A stretch of DNA of 12,593 bases, taken from assembly GCA_003170575.1 (NCBI GenBank), contig PMZB01000277.1, forward strand, positions 1-12,593, in the 5' to 3' direction. The DNA comes from Chlamydiia bacterium. Its GTDB lineage: Bacteria > Chlamydiota > Chlamydiia > Chlamydiales > FEN-1388. Numbering within the stretch: the first letter of the stretch is position 1; every line of letters starts with the position of its first letter. The position numbers were made by a program, and so were the translations under genes. Positions 7,516 through 12,593 of the stretch are shown here, one piece after another. The notes below the pieces were generated by a model. It searched no databases and was not told the origin of the DNA. It saw nothing but the letters and a program-made list of their open reading frames with translations.

Positions 7516-8336
7516 TCCGTTCCACTCGGATGACATAATTCAAGATAAGAAAATTGCTCTGACAAAACCTCAGGATCTTCGCCTTGTTCCATAGGATCAT
7601 CTATCTCTAATCTTTCGCGCTTGTTTTTAGGTGCATATGCCAAAAATTCTTCTCCATCTATAAAGCCTTTATTTTTTAGGGGAAGGGTACATTCTTCCAT
7701 GCTTTGATCATTTACGTTTCTTACTCTTTGCCATAGGTCCATATATCTACAAAAAATTTCTCGATAAAAACGTTTTGTTTTTTTTGTCCAAAGATGTTTG
7801 CCATTAGTAACATTCTCAACTTTATGAGCCAGTTTTGTTAGTTTGGAAAATTGATCAGATGCAGGAAAAATTTTGGGGGCAAGAGCAAAGGCATGGCAGA
7901 GTTGTGAAAGGCAAAGAAGAGTTTGATCTCTTTCTCCGTTTTCGTCGGAAGCGATATCGGCTACATGAGGAACTTCTGACGTTTGAGCGGCCTCCTTTAC
8001 ACGATGTAAAAAGATGTCTCCAGCTGGAAAGGGAGGGGCCGATGGAATGGAAGCGGGGAGATTTCTAAGAGTATCAACCTGAACTTGCTCCGCACTATAT
8101 TCAGTAACTATTTCATTAAGAAGGTAACGATCGCTCTTTGCGAGAGAGGCGTAGTTTTTTTGTTGAATCGCTTCTTGTATGGCGTTCACTCGGCTTATAA
8201 GATATAAGTAAATACTTCTTTCGTCTGCATCGCAATCAACCTGCCCGAGCTGTGGCATGAGAACAGTTATACCAACTTCGATCGCACATCGGAAATCTAG
8301 AAGATAAGAAATGGTTTGCTGGGTATCGATAAGCAT
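7512..8336 (-). CDS. Unknown protein A of a tandem pair
   Basis: A 274-aa protein that I cannot assign. The ATG at 8336 has a good ribosome site on the minus strand, AAGGG (complement of 8343-8347), six bases upstream. No signal peptide or membrane helix is visible. Residues 1-84 align with the downstream protein at low identity but in register: D/E-E near 38, L-x-x-R-V/I-x-x-I-x-x-x-I at 46-57, and SL-x-x-x-D-x-x-L-x-x-x-I-x-x-x-Y-x-x-EQ at 64-84. A second, weaker copy of this module lies at about 165-199. The C-terminal stretch GEEFLAYAPKNKRERLEIDD at 228-247 corresponds to the basic region of the partner but has only a weak positive cluster. The main difference is about 90 extra residues in the middle (roughly 100-190). 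The stop overlaps the partner's ATG, so the two are translated together. The gene is divergent from the membrane-protein gene at 8461. Confidence 0.72.
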   Translation of the reverse strand: MLIDTQQTISYLLDFRCAIEVGITVLMPQLGQVDCDADERSIYLYLISRVNAIQEAIQQKNYASLAKSDRYLLNEIVTEYSAEQVQVDTLRNLPASIPSAPPFPAGDIFLHRVKEAAQTSEVPHVADIASDENGERDQTLLCLSQLCHAFALAPKIFPASDQFSKLTKLAHKVENVTNGKHLWTKKTKRFYREIFCRYMDLWQRVRNVNDQSMEECTLPLKNKGFIDGEEFLAYAPKNKRERLEIDDPMEQGEDPEVLSEQFSYLELCHPSGTE

Positions 8337-8399
8337 ATAAATCCCTTGATAGATGGTTTATTTTCTCATCTTGTTGTAAAGAATCGATAAAAGAGGTTG

Positions 8400-8428
8400 T
8401 TGCGTTAAACGAGAGTCGGTTCTATTCT
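8400..8428 (+). promoter_or_regulatory. Candidate sigma-70-like promoter in divergent gap
   Basis: TTGCGT at 8400-8405 and TATTCT at 8423-8428 are 17 bases apart, matching the first half of a -35 box and four of six bases of a -10 box. This would start transcription about 30 bases before the gene at 8461. The 124-base gap 8337-8460 must also hold the promoter of the minus-strand pair, for which I could not pick a convincing -10/-35 pair. Confidence 0.3.
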
Positions 8429-8460
8429 GACGATAAGGAAAAAAAACAAGGATTGAGGGT

Positions 8461-9708
8461 ATGATTGCAACTGCAGTGGGGTTCATTGTTGGGCTTTTAG
8501 TCTTTTTATCAGGGACGTATATTCCTGAAGTATCTAGGGAAGTTTCGTTTCCTCAGAGCCTTTTCCAGGGGGTTTTTGGGCTGTCGGTCTTTCTTTCTCT
8601 CAGCCCTTGGGTCTGGGTATTTCTTGGTTGTAGGAAAGGAAAATTATGTCCTGTGACACAAGCTTCTGCTAGTTCTTGTTTTCAAGATCAGCGTCTGGCC
8701 GTCTTTTCTGGGAGTATTTTTTTTCTCGCTCTTCTAGGGATTCTTCTTTGTTCTCAGAGTATTCTTTCCCTTCCTCTTACCTTAGCTGTGTCTTTCTTAA
8801 GCGTGGGAATTATTATTGACCTTTTAAAGAACTCATTTTTCCGCATGCAGGAAAGATGCACTCCTAGCGGCATTGCGGACTGGTTGTTGAATAAGTTTAA
8901 AGCTGCTGCACGCAAAGGGGACGAAAAAGGAGTTCTTGAATCCTTTGAGCTGATTTTTTCATTACTTGTTAGATATGGAAAAGAAGGGGATGTAACTTCT
9001 TTGAGCCTTTTCTCCATGCGGGTCGTAGGGCTAGTAGAGGAGCTTTTACGGACTCTATCCACGCTTCCTCTTTTCAAGCTCTCTAAAGAAGATACTTTAT
9101 TGGATCGATATGGTGTTGCTGAGGCAATGACGGCTAAAAGACTTGCCTGGGTCATGAAAGTGACAGGGGAAAATGGCAGTCCCACAGCACTTGAGGAAAC
9201 CATGCGGTCCTATGCCAAGCTTTTTATGGTCTTTCATAATTATCACGAGTCGCTTGGATATCTTCTTTTTGTATCTCTTTCTCAGAACCTCCTGAAGATA
9301 GAAAAACCAACTGATGTGGAAAAAGATGCAGAATTTATGATGGTCTGCTCGGAATTGGTGAAATCGCTTATTGATCGTTCGGTAGACCGGAGAATCTCAG
9401 AGAAGAATGCCATCTTAAGAATTTTCAAAATCCTTGAGACACATGAGAGAGAGTGTTTTAGAAGAGATAAATCAATAAGCCCAGCCTTTTTGATGCAGCC
9501 ATTTGCAGAGATTGGGCAACTTCTTGGAAGCGAGCGGTACAATGCTCTTCAGGATCGAGAAGATATCTTATCAGAGCTTCGTCGTATTTTAGCACAGTTC
9601 TCCGCGCTCGAGATGGTTTCAACACGTATGGAAGTTGCAGAGCCCGGTACAGATACCGCTGCTACGTATAGAGAAGATTTGCCCTTCCATCGGGAAGAAG
9701 AATTGTAG
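8461..9708 (+). CDS. Unknown membrane protein with large helical soluble domain
   Basis: A 415-aa protein not assigned to a family. ATG 8461 follows AAGGA at 8448-8452 with eight bases of spacing. Four hydrophobic segments lie at about 2-20, 36-56, 79-99 and 100-121. The last two are nearly continuous and could be a tight hairpin or one long segment. From about 122 to 390 the protein is soluble and predicted mostly helical by residue pattern, with charged turns (RKGDEKG at 151-157, RYGKEGD at 171-177). The last 25 residues are acidic. The likely topology is a membrane anchor with the C-terminal domain in the cytoplasm. No enzyme motif is visible. The bilobed hydrophobic segments of chlamydial inclusion-membrane proteins came to mind, but two pairs at the extreme N-terminus of a long protein do not prove it. 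It is monocistronic, divergent from the tandem pair and convergent with the RluA-type gene. Confidence 0.8.
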   Translation: MIATAVGFIVGLLVFLSGTYIPEVSREVSFPQSLFQGVFGLSVFLSLSPWVWVFLGCRKGKLCPVTQASASSCFQDQRLAVFSGSIFFLALLGILLCSQSILSLPLTLAVSFLSVGIIIDLLKNSFFRMQERCTPSGIADWLLNKFKAAARKGDEKGVLESFELIFSLLVRYGKEGDVTSLSLFSMRVVGLVEELLRTLSTLPLFKLSKEDTLLDRYGVAEAMTAKRLAWVMKVTGENGSPTALEETMRSYAKLFMVFHNYHESLGYLLFVSLSQNLLKIEKPTDVEKDAEFMMVCSELVKSLIDRSVDRRISEKNAILRIFKILETHERECFRRDKSISPAFLMQPFAEIGQLLGSERYNALQDREDILSELRRILAQFSALEMVSTRMEVAEPGTDTAATYREDLPFHREEEL

Positions 9709-9737
9709 AATTGGCAAAAGTTTTGTAGAATTTTTTT

Positions 9738-9764
9738 ACCACTGAGACCACAGAGCACACAGAG
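9738..9764. repeat. Three tandem 9-base CACAGAG-type units
   Basis: The stretch reads ACCACTGAG (9738-9746), ACCACAGAG (9747-9755), CACACAGAG (9756-9764), each differing by one to two bases from the next. It is preceded by seven T residues and followed by the A-rich arm of a hairpin. Similar ACCACAGAG/CACAGAG arrays occur, as I recall, as dispersed intergenic repeats in unrelated environmental bacteria. The rest of the gap 9709-9892 shows no gene, RNA or element I recognise. Confidence 0.6.
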
Positions 9765-9794
9765 GAAGAAAAAAACAATTCAATTTTCTTCCTC
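9762..9794. terminator. Perfect 11-bp hairpin between convergent genes
   Basis: GAGGAAGAAAA at 9762-9772 is the exact inverted repeat of TTTTCTTCCTC at 9784-9794, with an 11-base loop. Placed between the 3' ends of the membrane-protein gene (9708) and the RluA-type gene (9893), it is the best candidate for a shared, bidirectional terminator. The stem itself holds the A/T tract, and no clean T-run follows on either strand. Confidence 0.5.
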
Positions 9795-9892
9795 ACCTTT
9801 ACTTAACTTACGTAATGGATGCGAACACGGGCACGACCGTACAAAACAAATTTATATGTCCAGCCAATTCTTCAACTAAGATGTGTATGTCT

Positions 9893-10546
9893 TTATTTCA
9901 CCCAAAGCGGTGTTGATCTAATAATGATTATTTCGCCGCGTGTGGGATGGGGAAAACTGAGGCGCGAGTGGTGTAAAGCTATTCCCTTAGGGAATGAAAA
10001 GATGCTGCCATATTTGGCGTCTCCAATGATTGGAAACCCGTGGTGAGCAAGCTGTGCGCGAATCTGATGGTATCTTCCAGTCTGAAGCTGAATTGTCAGA
10101 AGACTAATATTCTCCAATCCTTGCAATTGAAATGGTTCCACAGAGGTAATTGTGAGCACAGCTTCTTTTGCCCCTAGATGGGTTGGAGGCACGATGTGAG
10201 CTTGGTGATCGCCGTGAAGTAAAAAGTCTTGCAAGATGCCTTGTGAGGGCGCGCCATATACAAGCGCAAGGTATTCTTTTTCGCAGGAATTTTCTTTGAA
10301 TGCCTGCATCAGGCGTGAAAGGGCTTTTTGTGTTTTCGCAAAAAGAACGATGCCGCTTGTGGCTTTATCCAGTCGATGGATGGCATGAAGAAAGACTCCG
10401 CCTTTTTTCTGGTCTCTTACTTTTATCATCGCTTTCGCTTGTGTCTCGAGACTGTTTTCATCTGAAGGAGTGGGTTGTGTAGCAAGCCCGCTCGGCTTTT
10501 CTAGAGCAAGCAGGTGATTGTCTTCATACAGGATTTTTGCTTGCAT
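9893..10546 (-). CDS. RluA-family RNA pseudouridine synthase
   Basis: This enzyme converts specific uridines in rRNA or tRNA to pseudouridine. From the ATG at 10546 it has 217 aa, close to E. coli RluA (219 aa), and no N-terminal S4 domain. Signatures are ILYEDNHLLALEKPSG at 5-20, the catalytic motif HRLDKATSG at 57-65 with Asp60, KEYLALVYG at 90-98, and LQTGRYHQIRAQLAHHG at 154-170 followed by IGDAKYG at 174-180. An in-frame TTG at 10612 would add 22 non-conserved residues without a ribosome site, so I prefer the ATG. The start lies 23 bases inside the 3' end of the upstream SpoU gene, consistent with an operon. The exact target base cannot be read from the sequence. Confidence 0.92.
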   Translation of the reverse strand: MQAKILYEDNHLLALEKPSGLATQPTPSDENSLETQAKAMIKVRDQKKGGVFLHAIHRLDKATSGIVLFAKTQKALSRLMQAFKENSCEKEYLALVYGAPSQGILQDFLLHGDHQAHIVPPTHLGAKEAVLTITSVEPFQLQGLENISLLTIQLQTGRYHQIRAQLAHHGFPIIGDAKYGSIFSFPKGIALHHSRLSFPHPTRGEIIIIRSTPLWVK

Positions 10547-11351
10547 GTCGTTGACGCGCTGCCTCGAATAAAAATAACGTTGTGGCTGTTGCCACGTTAA
10601 GAGAATCTGCAATACCGTGCATTGGTATTTTCACTTTATGATGGCATACTTGTTTCCAAAAGGAGGAGAGCCCAAGCTGTTCTGTGCCCACAACTATGCC
10701 AAGAGGGCCTGTCATAAGGATATCGGTGTAGGTAGAAGCTCCGTCAGGAATAGTAGCAAGAAGGGTGATCCCAAGCTCAGTGCAGAAGGCAAAAGCTTCT
10801 TCATTCGTTGCCTCGACAACAGGGAGGGTAAAAAGGGTGCCCACGCTTGCGCGAACTACATTGGGGTTATAAATATCAGTACAGCCATTTGCCACAATAA
10901 CAACATCAGCTCCAGCAGCATCTGAAGAGCGGATAATGGTGCCAAGATTTCCTGGCTTTTCTATGGCTTCAGCAATAACTACAAGTGGAGGCGTAGCGGT
11001 AAATTTAGGTATGTCGCTTAAAGTTGCATGCATTTTCTTTGCAATACCGATAAGCCCGTCAGGCCTGTCACGGTAGGAAAGTTTCCTTAAGAGACGCTCT
11101 TCCAGTTTGATCAGTTGCACGTCCTTTTTTTGGCACGAGGAAAGAAGAGCTTGTTCATTCGTCCCAAGAAAAAGGTCTTCACAGAAAAACAGTTCGACAA
11201 AATGCACTCCTCCCTGAAGAGCGCGTGAGATTTCTCTAAACCCCTCGATGATAAAAAGGTCTTTTTCATCTCTATCTCGACGGTTATAGAGTGAAAGAGC
11301 CTCTTTCAGACGTGGATTTGCAGCACTCGTGATACAAAGCGGCTCAATCAT
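10524..11351 (-). CDS. SpoU/TrmH-family RNA 2'-O-methyltransferase
   Basis: A 275-aa knotted (SPOUT) methyltransferase that puts a methyl group from S-adenosylmethionine on a ribose 2'-OH of rRNA or tRNA. Residues 30-105 form the usual substrate-binding N-terminal domain (FIIEGFREISRAL, then RDRPDGLIGIA). The three SpoU motifs are present: EKPGNLGTIIRSSDAAG at 131-147 with Asn135 and Arg141; IVVGTEQLGLSS at 219-230, where GTEQ replaces the common GNEG; and IPMHGIADSLNVATA at 242-256 with Ser250-Leu-Asn. Length fits RlmB/TsnR-like members. The ATG at 11351 overlaps the preceding stop as ATGA and has GGAG nine bases upstream (complement of 11361-11364). The specific nucleotide target is not predictable here. 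Confidence 0.92.
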   Translation of the reverse strand: MIEPLCITSAANPRLKEALSLYNRRDRDEKDLFIIEGFREISRALQGGVHFVELFFCEDLFLGTNEQALLSSCQKKDVQLIKLEERLLRKLSYRDRPDGLIGIAKKMHATLSDIPKFTATPPLVVIAEAIEKPGNLGTIIRSSDAAGADVVIVANGCTDIYNPNVVRASVGTLFTLPVVEATNEEAFAFCTELGITLLATIPDGASTYTDILMTGPLGIVVGTEQLGLSSFWKQVCHHKVKIPMHGIADSLNVATATTLFLFEAARQRHASKNPV

Positions 11352-12187
11352 GTGTCTTTACTCCACAAAGCAAAGGTTCCGCTTGGGATGGGGCGAACTG
11401 CTGGGTCATCGTTTCCAAGCTCCATCTCGCCAGATTCTATGATGCCTTTAGGCATAAAATCCTCAAGTAAGTGCCGCATAGTGAGCGGGGAAAAGGTTGG
11501 CGTGTGGCAAGAGAAAAGAAGAAATAAAGGTGATTCGGAAAGGCAGCTCTTACAAGCTTTCAAGAGGGGGAGAATATCTTCCTCGATCTTAAAAACTTCG
11601 CCCTTAGAACCTCGTCCAAAAGAGGGCGGGTCTAAGATGATCCCATCGTAGGTATTGCCACGACGTATCTCGCGCTGCAAAAACTTCATCACATCTTCCA
11701 CGATCCAGCGAATGGGTGCTTTTTCTAGTCCATTTAGCTGCGCATTTTCTCTTGCCTGCTGCACCATGCCTTTGGAAGCGTCTAAGTGGCACACACTTGC
11801 GCCCCCTTGAGCCGCAGCAAGTGTACTTCCGCCCGAGTATGCAAACAGGTTCAGCACCTTGCATCCCTTCCTTTTTTGACAAAGAGTTCTGACCTTGTCC
11901 CAAAAGCGCCTTTGTTCAGAAAAAACGCCAAGATGCCCAAAATCGGTCGGGTGTATGAGAAAACAAATGCCATTAATAGATGCTGTCCACGAAGAAGGGA
12001 GCTTCCCCCTCAATGTCCAGCCTTCCTTGTCTTCGCGAGAAAAGGATGCATGGGCTTCTTCCCAGACTTGTGGTTTGAGTTTAGGGGTCCAAACAGCCTG
12101 TGCGCATGGACGTGAAAGTACATACGTACCGAATCGTTCTAATTTTCTACCATTGCCGCTATCAAGCAGCTGATATTCAGATTCCAA
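11348..12187 (-). CDS. Class I SAM-dependent methyltransferase, RlmI/COG1092-like
   Basis: A 279-aa protein beginning with the family phrase YQLLDSGNGRKLERFG (5-20) and SRPCAQAVW (25-33), seen in COG1092-related methyltransferases. The Rossmann core shows motif I VLNLFAYSGG at 111-120, acidic Asp136 in CHLDAS for ribose binding, the adenine-side VEDVMKFL at 163-170, and DPPSF at 186-190, the motif of base N- or C-methyltransferases such as RlmI/RlmK. The start is a TTG at 12187, since no ATG lies near the conserved N-terminus. GAGGA (complement of 12196-12200) sits eight bases upstream and supports it. The gene is the first of three overlapping RNA-modification genes. An rRNA cytosine or guanine target is likely by family but unproven. 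Confidence 0.88.
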   Translation of the reverse strand: MESEYQLLDSGNGRKLERFGTYVLSRPCAQAVWTPKLKPQVWEEAHASFSREDKEGWTLRGKLPSSWTASINGICFLIHPTDFGHLGVFSEQRRFWDKVRTLCQKRKGCKVLNLFAYSGGSTLAAAQGGASVCHLDASKGMVQQARENAQLNGLEKAPIRWIVEDVMKFLQREIRRGNTYDGIILDPPSFGRGSKGEVFKIEEDILPLLKACKSCLSESPLFLLFSCHTPTFSPLTMRHLLEDFMPKGIIESGEMELGNDDPAVRPIPSGTFALWSKDT

Positions 12188-12195
12188 GAAAAATA

Positions 12196-12200
12196 TCCTC
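12196..12200 (-). promoter_or_regulatory. Ribosome binding site deciding a TTG start
   Basis: On the minus strand this reads GAGGA, followed by eight bases and TTG at 12187. It is the only good Shine-Dalgarno match near the conserved N-terminus of the methyltransferase. Confidence 0.6.
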
Positions 12201-12220
12201 TATAAAGGAGAAAGTATGCA

Positions 12221-12307
12221 ATGTACAAGAAATTAAAATCAATTGTTTGTTCTACTGCGTTCTTCTTATTCAACAGGGATTTTTATGACGATTTTTTTGA
12301 CAGCTAA
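12221..12307 (+). other. Doubtful 28-codon reading frame, possible leader-peptide remnant
   Basis: An ATG at 12221 opens 28 codons. They begin with MYKKLKSIVCSTAFFLF, which looks like the start of a secretion signal, and end at TAA 12305-12307. AAGGAG lies at 12205-12210, ten bases upstream. A closer ATG at 12216 gives only six codons. The last part runs antisense to the end of the minus-strand gene beyond 12266. It may be a chance frame or the stub of a decayed secreted protein gene. Confidence 0.15.
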
Positions 12308-12593
12308 GATAGAGCCGAGCTCGATTCTATTTTGACGTATAGTCCGGCTAATAGAATCATCTCCTTCTATAAAAAGAACGCGTCGACATTTAGAGGTCAC
12401 TAGTCCTAAGGATGCGCGTTCTGGATCTGATAAATTAGCGAGATCAAGTGTTGCGAGAAGGTCAATACTAGTAAGTTCATTTGTCTGAGAGTTAAGAGGT
12501 ATGTAGCTTCGATGTTTTTGCAAAAGAAGAGGTCCATTTTTTGCAAAGTCGCCAGAATACCAAACAGAAATTTTCGACCAAAGTCCTGTATAT
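12266..12593 (-). CDS. 3' end of an unrecognised gene (partial at window edge)
   Basis: An open frame without stops runs from the window edge (first whole codon at 12592) to TAA at 12266-12268, giving about 108 C-terminal residues. The true start lies outside the window. A TTG at 12523 could be mistaken for a start, but the frame stays open upstream of it (YSGDFAKNGPLLL). The visible part is soluble, with mixed helix and strand character, and ends in a hydrophobic strand-like stretch (VKKIVIKIPVE). No family motif is recognised. It points the same way as the three RNA-modification genes and ends 78 bases before the first of them, so co-transcription is possible. Confidence 0.6.
   Translation of the reverse strand, partial: YTGLWSKISVWYSGDFAKNGPLLLQKHRSYIPLNSQTNELTSIDLLATLDLANLSDPERASLGLVTSKCRRVLFIEGDDSISRTIRQNRIELGSILAVKKIVIKIPVE

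Noticed and set aside
7516..7536. Upstream ATG for the downstream tandem-pair protein
   Set aside because: It has no ribosome site, and the gap-free N-terminal alignment with the paralog begins at the ATG at 7515.
9819..10046. Plus-strand 75-codon frame across the repeat gap into the RluA-type gene
   Set aside because: More than half is antisense to the conserved pseudouridine synthase, it has no ribosome site, and the peptide is unlike any protein I know.
10547..10612. 22-residue N-terminal extension of the RluA-type enzyme from a TTG
   Set aside because: There is no ribosome site, the residues are not family-like, and the overlap with the upstream gene would be 89 bases. ATG 10546 gives the usual RluA length.

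Overview
The window is most likely a piece of an environmental (amoeba- or arthropod-associated) chlamydial chromosome, or at least of a PVC-group bacterium. This is inferred from gene content, not from a marker gene. The supporting points are a tail-specific protease with the chlamydial/proteobacterial Tsp-type N-terminal domain, a DksA-like gene followed directly by lspA (I recall the same dksA-lspA order in Chlamydia trachomatis), a eukaryote-like PP2C phosphatase inside a very large protein, and a pair of unknown proteins, one with a nuclear-localisation-like basic motif. The DNA is moderately AT-rich. Coding density is high, with many overlapping start and stop codons. There is no CRISPR array, insertion sequence, integrase or phage gene.

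Layout, left to right. (1) 30-4627, plus strand: a 934-aa protein with a complete PP2C-type phosphatase domain, interrupted by a large insert. It is coupled by a 4-base ATGA overlap to an exported S41 tail-specific protease. (2) 4669-4741: tRNA-Phe(GAA). (3) 4857-6934, plus strand: a compact operon of a DksA/TraR-family RNA-polymerase regulator that has lost three of its four zinc cysteines, lipoprotein signal peptidase LspA, and CinA (NMN deamidase/nucleotide pyrophosphatase). Spacing is a 1-base overlap and then zero bases. (4) 6949-8336, minus strand: two overlapping genes for unknown proteins. By hand alignment they are diverged tandem paralogs, and each seems to contain two copies of a short helical module. 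The downstream one carries a textbook bipartite basic motif. This is the most novel part of the window. (5) 8461-9708, plus strand: a protein of unknown function with four predicted N-terminal membrane segments and a long helical soluble part. (6) 9709-9892: a non-coding gap between convergent genes, holding a 3 x 9-base CACAGAG-type repeat and a perfect 11-bp hairpin. (7) 9893-12187, minus strand: an overlapping three-gene set of RNA-modification enzymes, transcribed in the order class I methyltransferase (RlmI/COG1092-like), SpoU/TrmH 2'-O-methyltransferase, RluA-type pseudouridine synthase. (8) 12266-12593, minus strand: the 3' end of an unrecognised gene that runs off the window.

How they fit together: the housekeeping genes cover transcription control (DksA-like), lipoprotein maturation (LspA), NAD/nucleotide repair (CinA), envelope proteolysis (Tsp) and rRNA modification. 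The PP2C protein and the tandem pair are the accessory, possibly host-directed part. That role is inference: no secretion signal can be proved from sequence alone.
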